DNA from: Prevotellaceae bacterium UBA1075
GTDB taxonomy: Bacteria > Bacteroidota > Bacteroidia > Bacteroidales > Bacteroidaceae
DNA: 64,000 nucleotides
Reading direction: 5' to 3'
Assembly: GCA_002316015.1 (NCBI GenBank)
Contig: DCCS01000023.1
Span: 36,587-100,586 of the forward strand
Below, in pieces: positions 17,210 to 25,402 of the stretch (position 1 is its first letter; each line of letters begins with the position of its first letter). Made by a program: the position numbers and the translations under genes. The notes below the pieces were generated by a model. The model saw nothing but the letters and a program-made list of their open reading frames with translations. It did not search any database and was not told where the DNA came from.

Positions 17210-18552
17210 AGACATTCAAGATAGGCGGAGTGCACCCCGCAGAGAACAAGTTGACGGCCGGCAGTCCCATCAGACAGGCAGCCCTGCCCAAGCAGGCCGT
17301 ATTCAGCATGTTCCAGCATATCGGGGCTCCCGCAAGACCTGTAGTCCAGAGGGGCGATGAGGTGAAGGTGGGAACGCTGCTGGCCGAGGCAGGCGGCTTT
17401 GTGAGCGCGCCTGTTCACAGCAGCGTGAGCGGCAAGGTGGCCAAGATAGACGTGGCCTTGGATGCCAGCGGCACCCGACGCACGGCCATCTACGTCAATG
17501 TGGAGGGCGACGAGTGGGAGGAGAGCATCGACCGCACTGACACGCTGGTGAGGCTTGCCGACCACGGGGAACTGGACAGCAAGGCCATCGTGGAGAAAAT
17601 AAAGAACGCGGGTGTTGTGGGTATGGGTGGAGCCACCTTCCCCAGCCATGTGAAGTTGACACCACCTCCCGGCTGCAAGGCCGAGTGCGTGATTATCAAC
17701 GCTGTGGAGTGCGAACCTTATCTGACGGCAGACCACAGGCTCATGCTCGAGCATGCCGACGAGATACTGGAGGGAGTGGAAATCATCATGAAGGCCGTGA
17801 GCGTGGAGAAGGGGTACATCGGCATCGAGAACAACAAACCCGACGCCATCGCCCTGATGACCGATAGGGCCAAGGCTCATCCCCACATCGAGGTTGTCCC
17901 CCTGAAGGTGAAATACCCGCAGGGCGGCGAGAAGCAGCTGATAGATGCGATTATAGGCCGCCAGGTGCCTGCTCCTCCTGCCATCCCCATCCAGGTGGGA
18001 GCCGTGGTGCAGAACGTGGGCACAGCCTTTGCCATCTACCAGGCAGTTCTGAAGAACAAGCCCCTCCTTGACCGTGTCGTCACCGTGACGGGCAAGAGCG
18101 TGGCCAGGCCCGGCAATCTGCTCGCGCGGCTGGGCACCCCTCTCCAGCAGTTGATGGACGAGTGTGGCGGATTGCCCGAAGATGCAGGAAAGATCATCAG
18201 CGGCGGTCCCATGATGGGCAAGGCACTCCTCTCGCTGGAGGTGCCTGTGACCAAGGGAAGCAGTGGCCTGCTCGTCATGAGCGAGAAGGAGGCGCGTCGC
18301 ACGGAGCCCAGCCCCTGCATACGCTGTGCCAAGTGCGTGGACGTCTGTCCCATGGGGCTTGAGCCTTATCTGCTCGCCACGCTGAGCGCCCACGGCAAGT
18401 GGGAAGAAGCAGAGAGGAACGAAGTGACAAGTTGTATCGAGTGCGGCTCGTGCCAGTACACATGTCCCAGCCACCGTCCCCTGCTCGACATGGTTCGTGT
18501 GGGCAAGAGCACAGTGATGGGAATTATCAAAGCCCGTGCCGCCAAGAAGTAA
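17206..18552 (+). CDS. rnfC: Rnf electron-transport complex subunit C
   Basis: A 448-residue peripheral subunit that binds NAD(H) and FMN and carries two [4Fe-4S] clusters. GGVHPAENKLTAG opens the protein, GMGGATFPSHVKL forms the flavin/nucleotide part (about residues 143-155), and cluster motifs CIRCAKCVDVCP and CIECGSCQYTCP lie near residues 367-420. It is the NAD-side module of ferredoxin:NAD oxidoreductase. Confidence 0.97.
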   Translation: MKTFKIGGVHPAENKLTAGSPIRQAALPKQAVFSMFQHIGAPARPVVQRGDEVKVGTLLAEAGGFVSAPVHSSVSGKVAKIDVALDASGTRRTAIYVNVEGDEWEESIDRTDTLVRLADHGELDSKAIVEKIKNAGVVGMGGATFPSHVKLTPPPGCKAECVIINAVECEPYLTADHRLMLEHADEILEGVEIIMKAVSVEKGYIGIENNKPDAIALMTDRAKAHPHIEVVPLKVKYPQGGEKQLIDAIIGRQVPAPPAIPIQVGAVVQNVGTAFAIYQAVLKNKPLLDRVVTVTGKSVARPGNLLARLGTPLQQLMDECGGLPEDAGKIISGGPMMGKALLSLEVPVTKGSSGLLVMSEKEARRTEPSPCIRCAKCVDVCPMGLEPYLLATLSAHGKWEEAERNEVTSCIECGSCQYTCPSHRPLLDMVRVGKSTVMGIIKARAAKK

Positions 18553-18584
18553 TCACCCTCCACATAATCAAACACGAATATACA

Positions 18585-19562
18585 ATGAAACCGGTAATAT
18601 CACTCTCACCCCATGTGCATGGCGGTGATTCCGTACAGAAGAACATGTACGGAGTGTGCGTGGCGCTGTTGCCCGCACTACTGGCCAGTTTCTGGCTCTT
18701 TGGCATGGGCGCGGCAGTGGTCATGCTGACCTCGGTGCTCGCCTGTGTCTTCTTCGAATGGTTCATCACAAAGTTTGTGCTTGGACAGCCCCGCACGACA
18801 ATCCTTGACGGCAGTGCCCTGCTCACGGGCATCCTGCTGGCATTCAACCTGCCCAGCAACCTGCCTGTGTGGATTGTGGTCATTGGAGCCCTGGTGGCCA
18901 TAGGGGTGGGGAAACTCACCTTTGGCGGACTGGGATGCAACCCCTTCAATCCAGCCCTGGTGGGGCGCGTGTTCCTGCTCATCAGTTTTCCCGCGCAGAT
19001 GACCACCTGGCCTGTTCCCCATGCCTCGTTTGTCGATGCCGAGACTGCGGCCACTCCCCTGAGTGTGATGAAGCAGGCCATCACCAGTGGCGACGCCTCT
19101 GTGCTGAGCAAACTGCCTTCATCGCTGGAGATGTTCCTGGGCACCACACCAGGTTCCATGGGCGAAGTGAGTGCCTTGCTGCTCCTGCTGGGCTGTCTCT
19201 TCATGATATGGAGGAAGATAATCACCTGGCACATTCCCGTGAGCATCCTGGGCACAGTGGCAGTCCTGTCGCTGGTGTGCCATGCGTGCGACCCCGTGTA
19301 TGCCCCTGTTTCCAAGGTGCTCTGCAGCGGTGGACTGATGCTGGGAGCCTGCTTCATGGCCACCGACTATGTGACCTCGCCCATGAGCCACTGCGGCCAG
19401 ATTATCTATGGGGTCAGCATTGGGGTGCTCACAGTCGTCATCCGCAACTGGGGGGCCTATCCCGAAGGCATGTCCTTTGCCATTCTCATCATGAATGCCT
19501 TCACGCCCCTCATCAACACTTATTGTAAACCAAAACGATTCGGGGAGGTAACCAAGAAATGA
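18585..19562 (+). CDS. rnfD: Rnf electron-transport complex subunit D
   Basis: A 325-residue polytopic membrane subunit of the ion-pumping core. MKPVISLSPHVHGGDSVQK is the conserved N-terminus and GKLTFGGLGCNPFNPALVGR is a family signature. AATPLSVMK (about residues 149-157) contains the Thr expected to carry covalent FMN. The ATG at 18585 is chosen because the preceding in-frame codons lie inside rnfC. Overlaps rnfG by 4 bases. Confidence 0.97.
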   Translation: MKPVISLSPHVHGGDSVQKNMYGVCVALLPALLASFWLFGMGAAVVMLTSVLACVFFEWFITKFVLGQPRTTILDGSALLTGILLAFNLPSNLPVWIVVIGALVAIGVGKLTFGGLGCNPFNPALVGRVFLLISFPAQMTTWPVPHASFVDAETAATPLSVMKQAITSGDASVLSKLPSSLEMFLGTTPGSMGEVSALLLLLGCLFMIWRKIITWHIPVSILGTVAVLSLVCHACDPVYAPVSKVLCSGGLMLGACFMATDYVTSPMSHCGQIIYGVSIGVLTVVIRNWGAYPEGMSFAILIMNAFTPLINTYCKPKRFGEVTKK

Positions 19563-20215
19563 AGAAACTGGAATCCACATGGTACAATATGGTGGTCGTG
19601 CTCACCGTCATCTCCCTGATAGCGGGCGTGGCACTGGCTTCCGTGGACAGCATGACACGCGAGCCCATCGCCGCCATCAAGAAGCAGACGCTTGACAACG
19701 GCATCAAGGAGGTGCTCATGGACGAGAGCCTGAAGGTACAGAAGACAGACACGCTCAATGGGGGGGCTGTGGTCATCTATCGAACCACAAGCGGCAATGC
19801 CGTGCAAGTGACCGACCCCAAGGGCTTCGGAGGAGCACTGACCGTTCTGGTGGGCTTTGCCCAGGACGGGAGCATCAAGGGATACCGCGTCCTGCAGAGC
19901 AGCGAGACACCAGGGCTGGGAGCGAAGGCCGACACCTGGTTCCGCGAGGGTAAAGGCTCTATCCTGGGGCGCAATCCCGGCAAGGACAACCTTACCGTGA
20001 AGAAGGACGGAGGTGATGTGGACGCCATCACAGCGTCAACCATCACCAGCCGGGCCTTCCTGCGTTGTGTCAACAATGCCTACAAAGCCCTGCAGGAGGG
20101 ATGGCAGGCCGATGGCGAGAGCGGGGCCTCACACCAGACGACGGCCGTCAGCCCCGAGCGGCAGGAACCCTCGGCACAGCCCGACAGCCTGCAGGACGAC
20201 AGTACTGACAAATAA
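19559..20215 (+). CDS. rnfG: Rnf electron-transport complex subunit G
   Basis: A 218-residue subunit with one N-terminal membrane helix (about residues 10-30) and a periplasmic FMN-binding domain. The flavinylation motif is DAITASTITSRAF (about residues 154-166), with the Thr expected to take FMN by phosphoester bond. A Gln/Ser/Asp-rich C-terminal tail of about 35 residues is unusual but harmless-looking. Confidence 0.96.
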   Translation: MKKLESTWYNMVVVLTVISLIAGVALASVDSMTREPIAAIKKQTLDNGIKEVLMDESLKVQKTDTLNGGAVVIYRTTSGNAVQVTDPKGFGGALTVLVGFAQDGSIKGYRVLQSSETPGLGAKADTWFREGKGSILGRNPGKDNLTVKKDGGDVDAITASTITSRAFLRCVNNAYKALQEGWQADGESGASHQTTAVSPERQEPSAQPDSLQDDSTDK

Positions 20216-20235
20216 GGTATAGGAGAGAAAACGAC

Positions 20236-20820
20236 ATGAAATACTTGAAAATATTCTTCAACGGACTCGTCAAGGAGAATCCCACCTTCGTGCTCTTGCT
20301 GGGCATGTGTCCCACACTGGGCACCACGAGCAGCGCGCTCAACGGCATGTTCATGGGACTGGCCACCACTGCGGTGCTCATCTGCTCCAACTTCCTCATC
20401 TCGCTCATCAAGAACCTGGTGCCCGACATGGTGCGCATCCCCTCCTTCGTGGTGGTGATCGCGTCGCTGGTGACCGTGCTGCAGATGCTCATCCAGGCTT
20501 ATGCCCCCGCCATCAATGACTCTTTGGGACTCTTCATCCCGCTGATTGTGGTCAACTGCATTATCCTTGGACGTGCCGAGGCTTTCGCCGCCAAGAACGG
20601 CCCTGTGGAGAGCGTCTTCGACGGCATAGGCATCGGGCTGGGCTTCACCTTCGCGCTCACACTGCTGGGCGCCGTGCGCGAGCTGCTGGGAACGGGCAAG
20701 GTTTTTTCCGTCACCCTCTTCCCCGAAAGTTACGGGGCACTCGTCTTCGTGCTGGCTCCAGGCGCGTTCATCGTGCTGGGCTACCTTATCGCACTCATCA
20801 ACAAACTCAAGAAAGCATAA
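20236..20820 (+). CDS. rnfE: Rnf electron-transport complex subunit E
   Basis: A 194-residue integral membrane subunit of the Rnf/Nqr DE family with six predicted helices. MKYLKIFFNGLVKENPTFVLLLGMCPTLGTTSSA (N-terminus, read in parts) and VNCIILGRAEAFA are diagnostic. The Cys residues within helices are the positions that hold the intramembrane iron centre with RnfA. Confidence 0.96.
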   Translation: MKYLKIFFNGLVKENPTFVLLLGMCPTLGTTSSALNGMFMGLATTAVLICSNFLISLIKNLVPDMVRIPSFVVVIASLVTVLQMLIQAYAPAINDSLGLFIPLIVVNCIILGRAEAFAAKNGPVESVFDGIGIGLGFTFALTLLGAVRELLGTGKVFSVTLFPESYGALVFVLAPGAFIVLGYLIALINKLKKA

Positions 20821-20824
20821 TGTC

Positions 20825-21451
20825 ATGGCATACATATTGATTTTCATCACAGCGATATTCGTCAACAATGTCGTACTTTCCCAATTCCTGGGAATATGTC
20901 CTTTCCTGGGGGTAAGCAAGAAGGTGGACTCTGCACTGGGCATGGGGGCCGCCGTGGCATTTGTGCTCACACTGGCCACCATCGTCACCTATCTGGTACA
21001 GAAGTTTGTGCTGGTGCCCTTCTCTCTTGAATATCTCCAGACCATTGCCTTCATCCTGGTCATTGCGGCCTTGGTGCAAATGGTGGAGATTGTGCTTAAG
21101 AAGACGGCTCCTGCCCTGTACCAGGCCCTGGGCGTGTTCCTTCCCCTCATCACCACCAACTGCTGCATCCTGGGTGTGGCCATCCTGGTGGCCAATGGCA
21201 ACTATGCCACACAAGGGCAGGAGCCCAACTTGCTTACGGGCGTAGTCTATGCCTTCAGTACCGCGCTGGGCTTCGCGCTGGCGCTGGTGGTGTTTGCCGC
21301 CATCCGCGAGCAACTCGACCTCATGCCCATTCCCAAGGGGATGCGCGGCATGAGCATAGCCCTCGTGACAGCCGGGCTGCTGGCTATGGCTTTCATGGGT
21401 TTCAGCGGCGTGGACGGAGGGCTTGCCCGTCTGTTCGGCATCGCGCAGTGA
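20825..21451 (+). CDS. rnfA: Rnf electron-transport complex subunit A
   Basis: A 208-residue integral membrane subunit with six helices, the partner of RnfE. NNVVLSQFLGICPFLGVSK near the N-terminus and TTNCCILGVAIL are characteristic, including the paired Cys positions. It is slightly longer than the usual 190 or so residues because of its C-terminus. It completes a BCDGEA order. Confidence 0.96.
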   Translation: MAYILIFITAIFVNNVVLSQFLGICPFLGVSKKVDSALGMGAAVAFVLTLATIVTYLVQKFVLVPFSLEYLQTIAFILVIAALVQMVEIVLKKTAPALYQALGVFLPLITTNCCILGVAILVANGNYATQGQEPNLLTGVVYAFSTALGFALALVVFAAIREQLDLMPIPKGMRGMSIALVTAGLLAMAFMGFSGVDGGLARLFGIAQ

Positions 21452-21489
21452 AGACCAGTTGTTGTGTAACAACCTAAAATATAACAGAT

Positions 21490-22506
21490 ATGAAGATTCT
21501 TCTCACGGGTGGTGCCGGATACATCGGCAGCCACACCATCATCGAACTTGACAAGGCAGGCCACAGTGTGGCCGTTGTGGATAACCTCTACAACTCCAAT
21601 CCCAAGGCCCTGGAGCGTGTGGGCGAAATTATCGGGAAGCAGATTCCCTTTTACAAGGCCGATGTACGCGATGCCGGGGCATTGGCCAAGGTGTTCGAGG
21701 CAGAGCACCCCCAGGCCGTCATCCACTTCGCAGGACTCAAGGCTGTGGGCGAGAGCGTGGCAAAGCCGCTGGAGTACTATCACAACAATATGACGGGAAC
21801 ATTCATCCTGCTGGATGTCATGCGCAAGCACGGATGCAAGAACATCATCTTCTCGTCCAGCGCCACCGTCTATGGCGACCCTGCCATCATCCCCATCACG
21901 GAGCAGTGCCCCAAGGGACATTGCACCAATCCCTATGGAAAGACCAAGTCAATGCTTGAGGAGGTGCTGATGGATGTGCAGAAGGCCGACCCCGAATGGA
22001 ACGTGGTTCTCCTGCGCTATTTCAATCCCATCGGCGCGCACCCAAGCGGAAAGATAGGCGAGAACCCCAACGGCATCCCCAACAACCTGATGCCTTACAT
22101 CACACAGGTGGCTATCGGCAAGCGTCCGGAACTGGGAGTCTTCGGAAACGATTACGACACCCATGACGGCACGGGCGTGCGTGACTATATCCATGTGTGC
22201 GACCTTGCCGCAGGGCACGTGTGTGCCCTGAAGGCCATCCAGGGCAAGTGCGGCCTGGGCATCTACAACCTGGGCACAGGCCATGGCTACAGTGTGCTGG
22301 ACGTGGTGAAGGCTTTCGAGAAGGCCAATGGTGTCCGTGTGCCATACGTTATCAAGCCCCGACGTCCAGGAGACATTGCCACATGCTATTGTGATCCCTC
22401 CAAGGCCAAGAAGGAACTTGGCTGGGTGGCACAGTACGGCATCGAGGAGATGTGCCGCGACTCATGGAACTGGCAGAAGAACAACCCCAACGGTTACGGG
22501 GACTGA
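21490..22506 (+). CDS. galE: UDP-glucose 4-epimerase
   Basis: A 338-residue extended SDR enzyme interconverting UDP-glucose and UDP-galactose. It has the NAD motif GGAGYIGSHT at residues 7-16, VIHFAGLKAVGES, the catalytic Ser in SSSATVYG, and YxxxK in NPYGKTKSMLE. It follows rnfA by 38 bases and ends in a strong hairpin (22528-22570), so it is probably the last gene of the rnf transcript. Confidence 0.97.
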   Translation: MKILLTGGAGYIGSHTIIELDKAGHSVAVVDNLYNSNPKALERVGEIIGKQIPFYKADVRDAGALAKVFEAEHPQAVIHFAGLKAVGESVAKPLEYYHNNMTGTFILLDVMRKHGCKNIIFSSSATVYGDPAIIPITEQCPKGHCTNPYGKTKSMLEEVLMDVQKADPEWNVVLLRYFNPIGAHPSGKIGENPNGIPNNLMPYITQVAIGKRPELGVFGNDYDTHDGTGVRDYIHVCDLAAGHVCALKAIQGKCGLGIYNLGTGHGYSVLDVVKAFEKANGVRVPYVIKPRRPGDIATCYCDPSKAKKELGWVAQYGIEEMCRDSWNWQKNNPNGYGD

Positions 22507-22527
22507 CCATGGGGAATGGACAACGAA

Positions 22528-22570
22528 CAGCAGGGGCTGCTATCCGGCACAAGGATGGCAGCCCCTGCTG
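22528..22570 (+). terminator. Terminator after galE
   Basis: A perfect 13-bp stem (CAGCAGGGGCTGC at 22528-22540, complement at 22558-22570). The stem continues inward with a G-U pair and four more pairs around a 7-base loop. Confidence 0.7.
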
Positions 22571-22876
22571 CCTTGGCCTGTGTGCGGTGTCATCGCTTGG
22601 AGCATCAGCCAGGTATGGGCGCAATGACGAACTGTGGGCAGTCCGCTTGTGTGCGCATGTCGGGGATGTGGCGGCACTGGCTTGAATCCGGGGGGCTTCA
22701 GCGAAAGCCTCGTGCCGTACATCACATCACGATGCCCAGCAAGGGCGTGATGGCCGAGGTGCCTATCCACAGGAAGGGTGCTGGCACTGTCAGCGCGACA
22801 TCAGTAACCGCCAGCACCACCAGGGTGATGTGGGCTGATATCCATGACGAAACCTTCTACAAATGCATTACTTTAC
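22571..22876. other. Intergenic region left of the AT-rich cassette
   Basis: About 300 bases of host-like composition. On the minus strand, 22722-22856 is open and would encode a hydrophobic, helix-like stretch (HITLVVLAVTDVALTVPAP), but it has no start codon and is preceded by TAG. It could be the remnant of a membrane-protein gene. No intact gene is supported. Confidence 0.35.
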
Positions 22877-22995
22877 TATGTGTTAGAGGCATGTTTGTGC
22901 ATACGTGTTTGCATGCGCCTATTCGTCAATGGACATCGCTTGTGTCTAATGAGATGAATAGATGTTAGGAATAGGGTAGTACGAATTCAACTTGT

Positions 22996-23250
22996 TCATG
23001 TCGGATTAATGATACTTTCATAAAAGTAATCTAAAGTTTCCGAAAACAACAAAGTTTCTAGTCTTTTCAACTCTTCTAAAACTTCGCTTTTCGTTGTGTA
23101 TTCTTTTTGAAGCCAATTCAAATCTTCTGTAGAAACTTCATCGTCTGTAAGAAAACGAAAAAGGATGTCACAAAGTAATACCCTATCATCCGAATAATAT
23201 TTCGGATGGTGTTTCGCAATAAAATCCAGATATGAAAAATCGTAATCCAT
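22996..23250 (-). CDS. Small acidic protein downstream of the HNH nuclease
   Basis: An 84-residue protein rich in Asp, Glu, Leu, Phe and Tyr (DYDFSYLDFIAKHH, LLCDILFRFLTDDEVS) and predicted mostly helical. No signal peptide or known motif. It starts one base after the HNH stop, so the two are surely co-translated, and it shares the AT-rich composition. An immunity, antitoxin or accessory partner of the nuclease is possible but unproven. Confidence 0.7.
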   Translation of the reverse strand: MDYDFSYLDFIAKHHPKYYSDDRVLLCDILFRFLTDDEVSTEDLNWLQKEYTTKSEVLEELKRLETLLFSETLDYFYESIINPT

Positions 23251-23251
23251 T

Positions 23252-24013
23252 CTATTTTTTTAAATATTTTTGATAATGATAGTCTAAAAAGTCTGGTTTT
23301 GGATAAAAGCGGTTAGGTAGAACCAACTTCTTATTTTGAAGTCCAAGAAGATATTCTTTGAATGTCTTGTCTTCGGTATTTTCTATCAGTTCTTCTGAAA
23401 TGATGATGTTGTAGTCGGGTGTTATAGTTATAAGATAGTTGTCATATGCTTTATGGAATAATGGATTCAAACACAATCCATTCTCGGGATTGCTTCGATT
23501 CGTCGCATCTTCTTTCCAATCAATAATATGACATGCTTCTAACAATTCAGGGTTGCTTACGCCTGATATGCAACATCTATAATTATATGAACACATGACA
23601 GCGGAACGAAAGAAAGACTGGTTAACCCTTTGCTTGACTATGGCAAAACGCTCTTTGCCTTTGGGTAAATCACTAACATCTATTCCTGTAGTGCTTTCTA
23701 TATCTTTCTTTGCGAATTTGGCTATTAGACATTCACTCTCGAAGGCAAGCCTGTCTGGATCTCTGTAAAATTCATCCCAAACTTCTTCCTCCATCTTCGC
23801 ACCATGATCTAAACCTATAATCCCATTCTCTTTTAATTTCGGGTCAAGCCTTCCGAAATTTCCAATCTTCATGTTAAGCGCACTTGGGCTTCTACCTAAA
23901 ATTTTTGCGTACTTTATAATAGTAGGATGTGTTTTGCCACTATCCTTAAATGGAATCTTGCAATACACATTGAATGCTATAATAGTTTCTTCTCTTGTCC
24001 ATTTATTCAACAT
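23252..24013 (-). CDS. HNH endonuclease (HNH_2-like)
   Basis: A 253-residue nuclease. The C-terminal half has an HNH_2-type fold signature: a strand-turn with CCISGVSNPELLEACHIIDW, NPENGLCLNPLFHKAYD and ITITPDYNIIIS. The likely catalytic residues are H162, N178 and H187. The N-terminal 80 residues (WTREETIIAFNVYCKIPF, LGRSPSALNMKIGNF) look like a helical DNA-recognition or clade-specific domain. A solitary restriction-type or defence nuclease is likely. No methylase is adjacent, so how the host is protected is open. Confidence 0.85.
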   Translation of the reverse strand: MLNKWTREETIIAFNVYCKIPFKDSGKTHPTIIKYAKILGRSPSALNMKIGNFGRLDPKLKENGIIGLDHGAKMEEEVWDEFYRDPDRLAFESECLIAKFAKKDIESTTGIDVSDLPKGKERFAIVKQRVNQSFFRSAVMCSYNYRCCISGVSNPELLEACHIIDWKEDATNRSNPENGLCLNPLFHKAYDNYLITITPDYNIIISEELIENTEDKTFKEYLLGLQNKKLVLPNRFYPKPDFLDYHYQKYLKK

Positions 24014-24185
24014 ATCCTATGCATCTGGCGATTTGTCGTAAAATCCAATCTGTATGAAATTCTTTTAATTCGTATAATCTAAAAACCTGAATTTTGTTCG
24101 TTTGCCTTTTGCAGAAGTCAAACAAAGTAAATTTGCCGTCTGTTGTCATCCGATTTTGTGTTTGTGAGTTTTGTACTCTCAGCAT
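24003..24185 (-). CDS. Small ORF overlapping the HNH nuclease start
   Basis: A 60-codon ORF (a second ATG at codon 13) that overlaps the HNH start by 11 bases and the preceding gene's end by 7. Content such as FTLFDFCKRQTNKIQVFRLYELKEF looks protein-like and AT-rich. It has no recognised domain and may be a truncated remnant or a leader peptide. Confidence 0.35.
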   Translation of the reverse strand: MLRVQNSQTQNRMTTDGKFTLFDFCKRQTNKIQVFRLYELKEFHTDWILRQIARCIGYVE

Positions 24186-24379
24186 TTATGTGTTATCTCG
24201 TCATAATACGAGTAGCCTTCTCCCAGTGCCTCGTAGTCATGCGTGGCCCAGAAGATGTGGTGGGTTGTCCCATCCTTCTTGTATTCCGTCACAGAATGGT
24301 CTGTGAGCAGGGTATCCGTCACCTCCAGCCCATAGTCTTCCAGGAGATTGTTCTCGTGGATGTCTGCCTCGTTTTCCAT
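24179..24379 (-). CDS. Small hypothetical protein
   Basis: A 66-residue, acidic, soluble protein (MENEADIHENNLLEDYGLEV, then TDTLLTDHSVTEYKK) with host-like codon use. The start at 24379 is set by a minus-strand -7 box at 24407-24414, which overlaps an earlier in-frame ATG at 24409. Its last codons lie inside the AT-rich cassette boundary (the 9-bp repeat at 24187-24195), so the original C-terminus may have been replaced. Confidence 0.6.
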   Translation of the reverse strand: MENEADIHENNLLEDYGLEVTDTLLTDHSVTEYKKDGTTHHIFWATHDYEALGEGYSYYDEITHKC

Positions 24380-24406
24380 GTGCGTCTCTTGTCTTCGCGT
24401 GGAATG

Positions 24407-24414
24407 CAAAGGTA
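24407..24414 (-). promoter_or_regulatory. -7 promoter box upstream of the small gene and HNH cassette
   Basis: TACCTTTG on the minus strand, 28 bases before the 66-residue ORF. The overlapping ORFs downstream imply it may also drive the HNH nuclease. Confidence 0.5.
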
Positions 24415-24537
24415 GTGAAAGAAAAGGTTATGGGGAAGGGCAAAGCCACTTTCTTTTGACGTTCCTGCCTAAAAGGCAGGCTCGCTCCAAGCCCTCCCGG
24501 CCTCAGAAGCGTTCCGGGCTTGAAGGCCCTCTCTGCC

Positions 24538-25284
24538 TTAGAACCTCCTGTACACATATCGGGCCAGCCCATACACATACCTGCGGAAGCCGGGGCGGTA
24601 GGCCAGCAGGCGGTCAAACCATCCCAGGCGCCGGCCCACGGCGCGCACCACCAGTCCCACGTACACCATGGCAAAGAGCGTGCCCATGCCCACTATCCGC
24701 CATTGCCATGAGCCCAGCAGCAGGATGCTGAGGAGCACGGCCAGCGCGACCAGTGTGGTGTCCGCCCATATCTTGGCTTTGTGGAACCTCATCCCCGTCA
24801 CCTTGCTTATGGCGATGGTGATGCCCTCGCCAGGCATGGTCACCGAGCCGCACCTCACCTCCAGCGCGATGCCGATGCCCAGGATGGTGCACCCCGCCAC
24901 CTGCACGAGGGCGTTCAAGGGGAGGCTGTCATACGCTATCCACCCCGTCAGCAGCATGTTCAGGTCTATCAGCATGCCGAAGAAGAAGCCCACGGCGAGC
25001 TGGAACAGTTGCACCCACTCAAAATACCCGCGCAGTATCGCCATCTGGGCCACCACAAAGAGCGCGTTCATCAGAATGGTGTAGGTGCCTATGGTCCATG
25101 CCGGGATGCGGCCTGTCACCATCCCTGCCGTGGACATCACGCAGGGGATGGTGGAGATGACGCTGGCCCCCAGTTGGCTGCGCACGCACACAGCCACGCC
25201 CAGTGTCATGATGTAAAGGGAGACGAGCAGCAGGATGTGCTGCCAGGTGAAGGAGATGAGCGTGGTCTTGCTGATGTGTGGCAT
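24538..25284 (-). CDS. YczE/YyaS/YitT-like integral membrane protein
   Basis: A 248-residue protein with about five to six membrane helices (from residue 13: FTWQHILLLVSLYIMTLGVA). The family-like segments are RSQLGASVISTIPCVMS and CGSVTMPGEGITIAIS. Members are presumed transporters of unknown substrate. The start at 25284 (MPHISKTT) is preferred because the earlier ATG adds charged, non-membrane residues. A row of palindromes spaced by 22 bp lies 120-180 bases upstream and may regulate it. Confidence 0.82.
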   Translation of the reverse strand: MPHISKTTLISFTWQHILLLVSLYIMTLGVAVCVRSQLGASVISTIPCVMSTAGMVTGRIPAWTIGTYTILMNALFVVAQMAILRGYFEWVQLFQLAVGFFFGMLIDLNMLLTGWIAYDSLPLNALVQVAGCTILGIGIALEVRCGSVTMPGEGITIAISKVTGMRFHKAKIWADTTLVALAVLLSILLLGSWQWRIVGMGTLFAMVYVGLVVRAVGRRLGWFDRLLAYRPGFRRYVYGLARYVYRRF

Positions 25285-25402
25285 GGGGTCTTTGTCGTTG
25301 TGCGTTTCTTGTCTTGCACGCATGTATGGTGGCATGCGTGCCAGGTGGCTGTTCCATATATCGCTGAGGTTGCTTGTATTCCTTTCCGGTTTATGTCAGT
25401 CC

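Larger units (their letters stand above)
22877..24195. mobile_element. AT-rich HNH-nuclease cassette flanked by a 9-bp direct repeat
   Basis: TATGTGTTA occurs at 22877-22885 and again at 24187-24195, exactly where base composition changes. Inside, bases 23041-23100 are 33% G+C (20 of 60); bases 22081-22140 in galE are 55% (33 of 60). The segment carries an HNH nuclease gene and two small ORFs on the minus strand. No transposase, integrase or inverted ends are visible, so the transfer mechanism is unknown. Confidence 0.4.

Noticed and set aside
22516..22968. Plus-strand 150-codon open frame after galE
   Set aside because: It begins inside the galE region's terminator hairpin, spans the host/AT-rich boundary, and its product shows no protein-like pattern.
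22877..24195. Insertion sequence
   Set aside because: There is no transposase gene and no terminal inverted repeats. Only the composition shift and a 9-bp direct repeat support mobility.
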